Assembly (NCBI GenBank): GCA_002316015.1
Contig: DCCS01000044.1
Coordinates: 138,955 to 151,674 of the forward strand
Length of the DNA stretch: 12,720 bases
Reading direction: 5' to 3'
Source: Prevotellaceae bacterium UBA1075
GTDB lineage: Bacteria; Bacteroidota; Bacteroidia; Bacteroidales; Bacteroidaceae
Under the pieces are notes generated by a model, which worked only from the letters and a program-made list of their open reading frames with translations, was not told where the DNA came from and did no database searches. Below, piece by piece: positions 7,366-12,720 of the stretch. A program made the translations under genes and the position numbers. How positions within the stretch are numbered: the stretch's first letter is position 1; every line of letters starts with the position of its first letter.

Positions 7366-7758
7366 CTATTCCCGCGCGCCGTCCCGGGAGGCGGTGTCCC
7401 GCGCGCGCTCCCAGCGCCGCCACTCTTCCATGGCCTTCTTCCAGTCCGTCCCTTCGGCGGGCGGACTGGCCTGGAGACGGGCAGCCTCATCGCGTGCCCG
7501 GTCGCGCGCCCGCTTCTCCCTCATGGCGGCGACCGTGGCATCATCCAGGACGAGGATGGCCCCGCGCTCCATGGCGGCGTCCAGCTCGGCCTCGCCGAAA
7601 GCCTTGCCAGGCTCGTTGAAGTCGGAGATATTGAACTCGTAGTCCACCCGCAGGATATGGCGTATCATCTTCTGCCCGAAGCGTTTCGCGCTGTTCTTCC
7701 TTCTCAGGAGCCCCTTGATTTCCCTTATCTCCTGTGCCGAGAACTTGTTTCTTCCCAT
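7366..7758 (-). CDS. Conserved-type Bacteroidales protein of unknown function, 130 residues
   Basis: The function is unknown. The N-terminal part (MGRNKFSAQEIREIKGLLRRKN, then KMIRHILRVDYEFNISDFN at about 30-48 and KAFGEAELDAAMERGAILVLDD at about 52-73) resembles a small protein I recall as widespread in Bacteroides and Prevotella; this is memory, not a search. It is probably a compact helix-rich cytoplasmic fold. The C-terminal third is highly charged (EKRARDRARDEAARLQ, then W-rich KKAMEEWRRWERARD), likely a helix or coiled coil. No signal peptide or membrane segment is seen. ATG 7758 is chosen because it follows the stop of the preceding gene by 7 bp and begins the recognisable MGRNKF motif; ATG 7785 would overlap that gene by 20 bp. 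It probably forms a two-gene unit with the 76-residue gene. Confidence 0.85.
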   Translation of the reverse strand: MGRNKFSAQEIREIKGLLRRKNSAKRFGQKMIRHILRVDYEFNISDFNEPGKAFGEAELDAAMERGAILVLDDATVAAMREKRARDRARDEAARLQASPPAEGTDWKKAMEEWRRWERARDTASRDGARE

Positions 7759-7765
7759 CTCTTGC

Positions 7766-7996
7766 TCAACAGGAGAATGTCTCATCTACCGTCCACTCCC
7801 GCATCACCAGTCCATGCGCGCCGACACAGTGGTCATGTATCTTGCGCTGCCTGTCCTCTCCCAGGCTGTTCCACAGTGCGGTGCATTCGGGGTACAGCAC
7901 CTTTCGGCCAGCCACCTTCGTGGCAATGCGTTCCTTCTCGACCACGGTGAGCGAGGCCCACCACTCATTCAGCGAATAGTCCATCTCCATATACAT
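7766..7996 (-). CDS. Small conserved-type Bacteroidales protein of unknown function, 76 residues
   Basis: The function is unknown. The small soluble protein contains NEWWASLTVVEKERIATKV (about 10-28), YPECTALWNSLGEDRQRKIHDHC and HGLVMREWTVDE. The pattern 'WW..L...EKERIA', 'YPECT.LWN', 'HDHC...HGL.M.EW' resembles a short protein I recall from other Bacteroidales genomes. Two cysteines and three histidines in PEC and HDHC...H might bind metal, which is speculation. Three in-frame ATGs (7996, 7990, 7984) are possible; the last gives MDYSLNEWW, and the first is listed. The stop is 7 bp from the start of the 130-residue gene, so the pair should be co-transcribed. A TAACTTTG box lies about 60 bp upstream. 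Confidence 0.82.
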   Translation of the reverse strand: MYMEMDYSLNEWWASLTVVEKERIATKVAGRKVLYPECTALWNSLGEDRQRKIHDHCVGAHGLVMREWTVDETFSC

Positions 7997-8057
7997 TTTG
8001 CTTTCTGGACTGCCGCACCGCGCCTGCCGCGCCGCCCCGCAATCCTCTTCCTCACGG

Positions 8058-8065
8058 CAAAGTTA
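8058..8065 (-). promoter_or_regulatory. Candidate -7 box for the small unknown gene pair
   Basis: TAACTTTG on the minus strand (8065-8058) matches TAnnTTTG. No TTG stands at the expected -33 position (CCT there instead), so the promoter is incomplete or weak. It would give a leader of about 55 nt before ATG 7996. It is divergent from the small-RNA promoter about 110 bp away. Confidence 0.5.
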
Positions 8066-8120
8066 CACGTTTTTGGAGGAGAAAAGGGCTTTTCGGGTTG
8101 ACCTATATCAATAAAATCGT

Positions 8121-8163
8121 TCCCGGATTAATTTTTCTCGGGGAAACCCATGGGCATCCGGGA
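8121..8163. repeat. Perfect 8-bp inverted repeat overlapping the small-RNA promoter
   Basis: TCCCGGAT (8121-8128) and ATCCGGGA (8156-8163) are exact reverse complements separated by 27 bp. The right arm lies between the -33 and -7 boxes of the candidate small-RNA promoter. A central palindrome CCCATGGG (8147-8154) lies between the arms. The placement suggests an operator, but no regulator is identifiable here. Confidence 0.5.
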
Positions 8164-8180
8164 TTTTCGCCTTACCTTTG
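8151..8180 (+). promoter_or_regulatory. Bacteroidota-type promoter of the candidate small RNA
   Basis: The -7 box TACCTTTG (8173-8180) is a full consensus match. TGG (8151-8153) stands exactly 19 bp upstream and matches two of three bases of the -33 TTG. No protein gene of usable size follows before the terminator at 8302-8334. Confidence 0.7.
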
Positions 8181-8238
8181 CACCAGAAAAAGGAACGGAA
8201 TGCTAAAGGGACTGCGAAGTTCTGATTTTCCGTCAAGG

Positions 8239-8297
8239 TGTTTTTAGGTTATAAAGATTGTTAGTTTTTGTTTTTTAGGTTAATAAAGATTGTTAGT
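8239..8297 (+). repeat. Two tandem near-identical 27-29 bp units
   Basis: Unit 1 (8239-8265) and unit 2 (8269-8297) share TGTTTTT, then AGGTTA, then TAAAGATTGTTAGT. They differ only by one extra T in the T-run and one extra A after AGGTTA. The period is about 30 bp. The U-rich, unstructured character in RNA suggests paired binding sites for a protein or antisense partner. Confidence 0.85.
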
Positions 8298-8301
8298 AAG
8301 G

Positions 8302-8334
8302 AGAAGCTTTTCCGTGAGGAAGTGCTTCTTTTTT
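8302..8334 (+). terminator. Strong intrinsic terminator of the candidate small RNA
   Basis: AGAAGC (8302-8307) pairs with GCTTCT (8324-8329). After one T/T mismatch, TTTCC (8309-8313) pairs with GGAAG (8318-8322, one G-U). The loop GTGA (8314-8317) is a GNRA tetraloop. A run of six T follows directly (8329-8334, the first T closing the stem), then G and five more T. This is the clearest rho-independent terminator in the window. Confidence 0.88.
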
Positions 8335-8336
8335 GT

Positions 8337-8722
8337 TTTTTCAATCTTCCCGCATTCAAATACAACTCCTCCTGTCTTTTTCATTGACCAGGGGGAGTTG
8401 GCGGGTTTCTCACTCCCGCGTCCCCGCCTTGACCCTCCCGTGTGAAGCAGTGCCGCACACCATACCGCCTCGCCCTGCGGTCTGTCCCGCCTTGCGGCTT
8501 GCGGTCGGAGGCGCGGCATGCGGCTCGCCACACACACAGGTGCCTGACGCATGCGGGACGGCGGGCTGAAGCCGTCCAGCCCCCGCGCGGCTCACCACGC
8601 GCCAACGCGGGAAACGGGCGGAAGAGGACGAAAAAACTCCATGCCAACACTTCAGCAAGCCGCAGAAAAGTGCTAACTTAGCCCGCAGAAAACCAAGGGA
8701 TGCCAGTCCCGTCACACAGAAG
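8337..8722. other. Gene-free stretch with hairpins between the small RNA and the HAD gene
   Basis: I see no supported protein or tRNA gene in this stretch. It contains a long hairpin (CAACTCCTCCTG 8363-8374 with CAGGGGGAGTTG 8389-8400, one G-U pair, 14-nt loop). A second inverted repeat is GGACGGC/GCCGTCC (8556-8562 and 8571-8577). Near the right end, a 10-bp direct repeat CCGCAGAAAA (8660-8669 and 8683-8692) flanks a TAACTTAG box (8674-8681), one base off the -7 consensus, which may be the HAD gene promoter. Minus-strand open frames here lack plausible protein character. Confidence 0.6.
8363..8400. repeat. Long-stem hairpin downstream of the small-RNA terminator
   Basis: The arms CAACTCCTCCTG and CAGGGGGAGTTG can form 12 pairs with a single G-U wobble, plus two more pairs across a bulged C. 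No U-tract follows on either strand, so it is not a standard terminator. It may be a structured RNA element or a bidirectional transcription block. Confidence 0.6.
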
Positions 8723-9412
8723 ATGAAGAAATACAAGGCTTTGATATTCGATTTGGACGGCACGCTGGCCGACTCACTCGAGGACCTGTGGCTCAGCACC
8801 AACCACGCCCTGCACTCCATGGGCTGGCCCGGACGCACACTCGACGAGGTGCGCTCCTTTGTGGGCAACGGCGTGCACCTGCTCATCGAGCGGGCCGTAC
8901 CGCAGGACACCTCCGCCGACATGGTCGAGCGGTGCTTCCGGGAGTTCCGCACGCATTATGTGGAACACTGCATGGACCACACCGCCCCCTACAAGGGCAT
9001 CCCCGAACTCCTCGCCGCGCTTGACCACAAGGGCTACCGCATGGCCATCGTGAGCAACAAGCTGCAGGCTGGAGTGGACGCGATGTACAGCCGCCACTTC
9101 GCCCGGCATGTGCATGTGGCCATAGGCGAGCACGCGGGAGTGCGGCGCAAGCCCGCCCCCGACATGGTGCTGGAGGCCATGGAGCGGCTGGGAGCGGGAA
9201 GAGAGGAGTGCGTGTATGTAGGCGACTCTGACGTGGACATCCTCACGGCACAGGAGTCGGGACTGCCCTGCATATCCGTGCTGTGGGGATTCCGCGACCG
9301 CGAGTTCCTGATCGCGCACGGCGCCGCCACACTGGCCGCACAGCCATCGGACATCCTGGCCATCATGGAGAGCGGGCTGGCACTGCCTGCCCACCAGGCC
9401 CGCCAGGCGTGA
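8723..9412 (+). CDS. HAD-family phosphatase, phosphoglycolate phosphatase-like
   Basis: This 229-residue cytoplasmic hydrolase is predicted to dephosphorylate a small phosphometabolite, 2-phosphoglycolate or a sugar or nucleotide phosphate. All HAD motifs are present: motif I FDLDGTLADS with nucleophile Asp10 and acid/base Asp12; motif II IVSN with Ser111; motif III Lys143 in RRKPAPDMV; motif IV GDSDVD with Asp168 and Asp172 for magnesium. The helical cap between about 16 and 85 is the C1 type of the Gph/PgmB group. ATG 8723 gives the standard MKKYKALIFD start. The length is typical. It probably has its own promoter (TAACTTAG, 8674-8681). The GH30 gene follows 77 bp later on the same strand and could be read through, but a functional link is not evident. 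The true substrate cannot be decided from sequence alone. Confidence 0.9.
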   Translation: MKKYKALIFDLDGTLADSLEDLWLSTNHALHSMGWPGRTLDEVRSFVGNGVHLLIERAVPQDTSADMVERCFREFRTHYVEHCMDHTAPYKGIPELLAALDHKGYRMAIVSNKLQAGVDAMYSRHFARHVHVAIGEHAGVRRKPAPDMVLEAMERLGAGREECVYVGDSDVDILTAQESGLPCISVLWGFRDREFLIAHGAATLAAQPSDILAIMESGLALPAHQARQA

Positions 9413-9421
9413 GAGGGAGGC

Positions 9422-9463
9422 CTCACCCTCCCCTGTACAACACTCACCCTCCCCTATATAATA
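9422..9463 (+). repeat. 21-bp tandem duplication in the leader of the GH30 gene
   Basis: Two adjacent 21-bp units (9422-9442 and 9443-9463) share CTCACCCTCCCCT exactly. They differ at three of the remaining eight positions, all transitions, making the second copy AT-rich (ATATAATA). The copies begin 9 bp after the HAD stop and end just before the first in-frame ATG of the GH30 frame. Confidence 0.85.
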
Positions 9464-9489
9464 TGTATTCCCCAACACCACACACCATC

Positions 9490-10977
9490 ATGAGCATACA
9501 TCCCACATCCATGCGCCAGGCAGGCACAGCCCTGCTCCTGGCAGCCCTGTGCGCCACCGCGTCGCTGGCCGAGGGCGTGCGCACCTACACCACCAACGCC
9601 CAGGGAACCCTCACGCTCGACCGGGAGGACGGCACCACCCACAGGCATGCCGGCGACAACCTCATCACCCTGCAACCCCGCGAGCAATACCAGCCGATAG
9701 ACGGCTTCGGGTATGCCATCACCTACAGCACCTGCCACAACCTGCTCAAGATGACACGGGACGACCGCACGCGGTTCCTCCGCCAGACATTCTCGCCCAC
9801 CCGGGGCTACGGGGCGAGCTACGTGCGCGTCAGCATCGGCTGCAACGACTTCAGCAGCACGGAATACTCGCTGTGCGACCAGCCCGGGCTCGAGAACTTC
9901 CGTCTCCACACCGACGAGACGGACTACGTCATCCCCATCCTCAGGGAGATACTCGCCATCAATCCGCAAGTAAAGGTCATCGCGGCTCCCTGGACATGCC
10001 CCAAGTGGATGAAGGTGGAGGACCTGAAGTCGCTCCGCCCCCTCGACTCATGGGTGAGCGGGCACCTCGCCCCCCGCTACCGCGACACCTACGCCCAGTA
10101 CTTTGTGCGCTTCGTGCAGGCTTTTGCCCGTGAGGGCATACGCATTCACGCGGTCACGCCACAGAACGAGCCGCTCAACCAGGGCAACTGCGCCAGCCTG
10201 TACATGCCCTGGGACGAGCAGGCGGAGTTCATCAGCGCGCTTGCCCCGGCGTTCAAGAAGGCCGGACTCAGCACGAAAATCTACTGCTTCGACCACAACT
10301 GGAACTACGACCGCAAGCCAGGGCAGGACGGTTACCCGGTGCGCGTGTTCGACGCTCTGACGGACTCCATGGAGGGCAGCGAGCTGGTGGTGGGCTCGGC
10401 CTGGCACGACTATGGGGGCGAGGCAAGCGAGCTCGACCGCATCAACAGCCGGCTGCCCGGCAAGGAGGTCATCTTCACCGAGGCAAGCATAGGCACATGG
10501 AACGACGGGAGAAACCTCCAGAAACGCCTCCTGACCGACATGAACCGCCTCGTCTACAACACGGTCACGCGCCAATGCCGCGCGGTGCTTGTGTGGAACC
10601 TCATGCTTGACCTGAGGCGCGGGCCGAACCTCGACGGCGGATGCACCACCTGCTACGGGGCTGTCGATATCGACCAGAACGACTACAAGACCATACACCG
10701 CAACAGCCACTACTACGTCATCGCGCACTGCAGCGCGGTCGTGCAGCCCGGCGCGCGCCGCATCGGGCAACAGGTGAGCGGATGCCGGGACATCCACAGC
10801 GTGTCGTTCCAGAACCCCGACGGCACCCTGGCGACCCTGCTCATCAACAACGGACAGGCCGACACGGACGTGTGGGTGGCCAAGTCAAAAGGCCATGTGG
10901 CACGGGTGAAAGCACCCGCGCGCGGCATCGTGAGTGTACTCATAGGAGACACAAGCCATACAGGGAAAAAGGAATAG
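9490..10977 (+). CDS. Secreted glycoside hydrolase family 30 enzyme (GH30_3-like)
   Basis: This 495-residue retaining beta-glycosidase is predicted to be exported. A hydrophobic signal segment (about 11-26) ends in ATASLA before EG. The (beta/alpha)8 barrel shows DGFGYAITYS (71-80), WTCPKWMK (168-175), acid/base Glu227 in TPQNEP, and nucleophile Glu331 in FTEAS. VLVWNLMLD (366-374) and GGCTTCYGAVDID (383-395) resemble the GH30_3 group (beta-1,6-glucanases and relatives) more than the glucosylceramidase group; that assignment is from memory. A C-terminal beta-domain spans about 410-485. ATGs at 9463, 9490 and 9511 are all possible; the last gives the tightest signal peptide, and a longer frame running back into the HAD gene is rejected. 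The sulfatase gene follows after 7 bp, pointing to an operon for breakdown of a glycan. Confidence 0.9.
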   Translation: MSIHPTSMRQAGTALLLAALCATASLAEGVRTYTTNAQGTLTLDREDGTTHRHAGDNLITLQPREQYQPIDGFGYAITYSTCHNLLKMTRDDRTRFLRQTFSPTRGYGASYVRVSIGCNDFSSTEYSLCDQPGLENFRLHTDETDYVIPILREILAINPQVKVIAAPWTCPKWMKVEDLKSLRPLDSWVSGHLAPRYRDTYAQYFVRFVQAFAREGIRIHAVTPQNEPLNQGNCASLYMPWDEQAEFISALAPAFKKAGLSTKIYCFDHNWNYDRKPGQDGYPVRVFDALTDSMEGSELVVGSAWHDYGGEASELDRINSRLPGKEVIFTEASIGTWNDGRNLQKRLLTDMNRLVYNTVTRQCRAVLVWNLMLDLRRGPNLDGGCTTCYGAVDIDQNDYKTIHRNSHYYVIAHCSAVVQPGARRIGQQVSGCRDIHSVSFQNPDGTLATLLINNGQADTDVWVAKSKGHVARVKAPARGIVSVLIGDTSHTGKKE

Positions 10978-10984
10978 CACCGAC

Positions 10985-12577
10985 ATGCAAGACAACAAGC
11001 ACCTCCCCCGCCCCACCGCAGGCAGGCGGGCGGGCATCCCCACACCGCGCGCCGTCCTGGCGCCGCTGGCCCTGCTGGCGTGCGGCACACAGGCAACGGC
11101 ACACAGCCACATGCCAGGACAGGCCGCCGGGAAGGCCCACCGCGAGCGTCCCAACATCCTGGTCATCCTGTGCGACGACCTGGGCTATGGCGACCTGGCC
11201 TGCTACGGGCAACCTTACATACAGACCCCCCACATCGACCGCCTGGCCAGCCAGGGGATGCTCTTCACACAGGCTTACGCCGGAAGCCCCGTAAGCGCGC
11301 CCAGCCGGGCGTCGCTGATGACGGGACAGCACACGGGACACTGTGCCATACGCGGCAACCGCGAGTACTGGAGCGGCGACGTGACCTACGGGCCGAACCA
11401 CGAGTACGCCGTCACAGGACAGCACCCGCTGGACACCGCACACGTGGTGCTGCCCGAAATCATGAAGGAACAGGGCTACCACACGGCGCAGTTCGGCAAA
11501 TGGGCGGGAGGCTACGAGGGCTCGGTGAGCACGCCCGACAAGCGCGGGGTCGATGAGTTCTTCGGCTACATCTGCCAGTTCCAGGCACACCTCTACTATC
11601 CCAATTTCCTCAACCGCTACAGCCGCACCCGGGGCGACACGTCCGTGGTGCGCGAGGTGCTGTGGGGCAACGCGCGGCACGCGATGAGCGGCGAGGACTA
11701 CCGCAAGCGCACCCAGTACAGCGCCGACCTCGTCCACCGCCGCGCCATGGAGTGGCTCGCACGCCAGGAAAAGGGGAAGCCATTCTTCGCCCTGATGGCC
11801 TACACACTGCCACACGCTGAACTCGTGCAGCCCGATGACAGCCTGGTGACCCACTACAGGCAGAAGTTCCTGCAGGACAAGAACTATCCGGGCAACCGTG
11901 GGAGCCGCTACAACGCCACCATGCACACGCACGCGCAGTTTGCGGCCATGGTGTCACGCATGGACTGCTATGTGGGCGAACTGATGCGGGAACTGGAGCA
12001 GAGGGGGCTGGCCGAGAACACCCTGGTCATCTTCACAAGCGACAACGGCCCACACGAGGAAGGCGGCGCCGACCCCGCGTTCTTCGGCCGCGACGGCAAA
12101 CTCAGGGGACTGAAGCGCAGCTGCCACGAGGGCGGCATACGCATCCCCTTCATCGTGCGCTGGCCGGGGCACGTGGCCGCTGGCAGCACGAGCGACCACC
12201 AGCTGGCCTTCTGGGACGTGATGCCCACGCTGTGCCAGGCCATCGGCATCCACGACTACGCGCGGCGTTACGCGCACAGCGGCGGAGACACCTTCGACGG
12301 CCTCTCCTTTCTGCCCACACTCGAGGGCGAGCCCATGAGGCAACGCATCCACGACCACCTCTACTGGGAGTTCGGCGAGACCAACCAGGTGGCGGTACGG
12401 CGCGGCAACTGGAAGATGGTGGCCAAGCGCGGCAAGCCCGCCCTGTATGACCTGGGGACAGACCTGCACGAGGACCACGACCTGAGTGCCCGCTATCCCG
12501 GCATACTCGCCCAACTCGTGGAGATAGCAAGGGCGGAGCACCGCAACGCACCGCTCTTCCCGGTGACGATGCCCTGA
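10985..12577 (+). CDS. Serine-type sulfatase (S1 family), predicted lipoprotein
   Basis: This 530-residue enzyme is predicted to hydrolyse sulfate esters on a glycan. The family signature SAPSRASLMTG has Ser104 where formylglycine forms, so maturation should need an anaerobic sulfatase-maturing radical-SAM enzyme (anSME), not encoded in this window. Calcium-site residues are Asp64 and Asp65 (LCDDLGYGD) and Asp353/Asn354 (TSDNGPH). Other expected active-site residues are Arg108, Lys172 (FGKW), His277 (TLPHAE) and Lys377 (LRGLKRS). The usual GKWHLG is GKWAGG here, which I recall in one sulfatase clade with the downstream GFDxFxGYxxQxxAHxYYP pattern (here 189-206). The N-terminus has a long basic n-region, then LALLAC with Cys33 as a plausible lipobox, so it may be membrane-anchored. 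The 7-bp gap to the GH30 gene supports co-translation and a shared substrate, which remains unknown. Confidence 0.93.
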   Translation: MQDNKHLPRPTAGRRAGIPTPRAVLAPLALLACGTQATAHSHMPGQAAGKAHRERPNILVILCDDLGYGDLACYGQPYIQTPHIDRLASQGMLFTQAYAGSPVSAPSRASLMTGQHTGHCAIRGNREYWSGDVTYGPNHEYAVTGQHPLDTAHVVLPEIMKEQGYHTAQFGKWAGGYEGSVSTPDKRGVDEFFGYICQFQAHLYYPNFLNRYSRTRGDTSVVREVLWGNARHAMSGEDYRKRTQYSADLVHRRAMEWLARQEKGKPFFALMAYTLPHAELVQPDDSLVTHYRQKFLQDKNYPGNRGSRYNATMHTHAQFAAMVSRMDCYVGELMRELEQRGLAENTLVIFTSDNGPHEEGGADPAFFGRDGKLRGLKRSCHEGGIRIPFIVRWPGHVAAGSTSDHQLAFWDVMPTLCQAIGIHDYARRYAHSGGDTFDGLSFLPTLEGEPMRQRIHDHLYWEFGETNQVAVRRGNWKMVAKRGKPALYDLGTDLHEDHDLSARYPGILAQLVEIARAEHRNAPLFPVTMP

Positions 12578-12591
12578 AACCAAAGGCATTG

Positions 12592-12640
12592 TGGGCATGG
12601 CACGCGCGGCCATACCGACCGAAGGAAGAGGAGATGCCCA
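12592..12640 (+). other. Inverted repeat after the sulfatase gene
   Basis: TGGGCAT (12592-12598) and ATGCCCA (12634-12640) are perfect 7-bp complements flanking a 35-nt interior. The interior has a competing ATGGC/GCCAT pair (12597-12601 and 12609-12613). No U-run follows, so termination here is unproven. The remaining DNA to 12720 shows no recognisable gene. Confidence 0.35.
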
Positions 12641-12720
12641 TTCCGCGACCCGCTCATTTCCACAACACAGAGGATTCACGGGCACACCTCCACGAACGCA
12701 GCGCACTGCGATGGCAGATG

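Larger units (their letters stand above)
8187..8336 (+). ncRNA. Candidate stand-alone small RNA, about 150 nt
   Basis: This AT-rich island is bounded by a consensus promoter and a strong intrinsic terminator, with no convincing open frame between. The 5' part can fold as ACGGAA (8195-8200) with TTCCGT (8228-8233), enclosing a smaller GGGAC/GTTCT stem. The middle carries two tandem, nearly identical units ending TAAAGATTGTTAGT (8239-8265 and 8269-8297), U-rich and likely single-stranded. The 3' end is a GNRA-capped terminator hairpin. I do not recognise it as 6S, SRP, tmRNA, RNase P or a riboswitch. A 15-codon frame (8200-8247) exists inside but has no support. The boundaries are estimates: the start is taken as about 7 nt after the -7 box. 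It could act as a regulatory sRNA or a protein-binding decoy. Confidence 0.6.

Noticed and set aside
8200..8247. A 15-codon frame (MLKGLRSSDFPSRCF) inside the candidate small RNA, possibly a leader peptide
   Set aside because: It has no regulatory codon run and no downstream gene to attenuate, and it overlaps a predicted stem. Chance is the simpler explanation, though a conserved frame in homologues would revive it.
8410..8952. A 180-codon minus-strand frame across the gap and the HAD gene start
   Set aside because: The half overlapping the HAD gene is plainly its antisense. The remainder is Ser/Arg/Ala-rich with no promoter or motif.
9457..9462. A perfect TATAAT before the GH30 gene
   Set aside because: Bacteroidota sigma factors use TAnnTTTG rather than TATAAT. 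The hexamer arises within the AT-rich end of the second 21-bp repeat, with no -35 partner.
10940..12706. Long minus-strand frames opposite the sulfatase
   Set aside because: They are antisense to a sulfatase with complete active-site motifs and lack any family signature.
12695..12709. A 14-of-15 match to positions 5-19, considered as possible flanking direct repeats of an island
   Set aside because: A match of this length with one mismatch is expected by chance among all pairs in a GC-rich window of this size, and no integrase or element genes are present.

Overview
The window looks like a chromosomal segment of a GC-rich Bacteroidales bacterium, probably Prevotellaceae or a relative. The main evidence is a set of start sites preceded by the Bacteroidota housekeeping promoter (a -7 box TAnnTTTG, in the best case preceded by TTG at exactly 19 bp). 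Other support comes from the serine-type sulfatase, the KISTS-type methionyl-tRNA synthetase, lipoprotein signals, and two small proteins of a kind I recall as conserved in Bacteroidales. Coding DNA is very GC-rich, so many long open frames lie antisense to real genes and are ignored here. No tRNA, rRNA, CRISPR array, transposase or phage gene was recognised.

Left part (about 1-5023): a beta-carbonic anhydrase and a Wza-like outer-membrane polysaccharide export lipoprotein run rightwards. Facing them on the minus strand is a two-gene unit: a 47-residue membrane protein with a textbook promoter, and a lipoprotein resembling the DUF6359/OB-fold type. The lipoprotein's 3' end overlaps the export gene tail-to-tail. 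Next, on the minus strand, come a core-2/I-branching type glycosyltransferase (GT14-like) and a Wzx/WzxC-like flippase. Exporter, flippase and glycosyltransferase could belong to one surface-glycan pathway, although the exporter is on the opposite strand and no Wzc, polymerase or sugar-nucleotide genes are present.

Middle (5165-7996, minus): metG with its own promoter, preceded by two compact, overlapping or adjacent unknown genes of 76 and 130 residues. Between metG and the flippase is a 141-bp gap packed with three GC-rich inverted repeats.

A conspicuous AT-rich island (about 8080-8340) has no convincing protein gene but has the parts of a stand-alone small RNA: a TACCTTTG promoter with an inverted repeat whose right arm sits in the spacer, a short 5' hairpin, two near-identical 27-29 bp tandem repeats, and a strong intrinsic terminator with a GNRA loop and U-tract. 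I regard this as the most interesting element. A 12-bp stem hairpin and a roughly 390-bp gene-free stretch follow it.

Right part (8723-12577, plus): a HAD phosphatase of the phosphoglycolate type, then a secreted GH30 glycosidase and a serine-type lipoprotein sulfatase 7 bp apart. The last two look like a carbohydrate-degrading operon. A 21-bp tandem duplication sits directly before the GH30 gene. The last 143 bp hold no recognisable gene.
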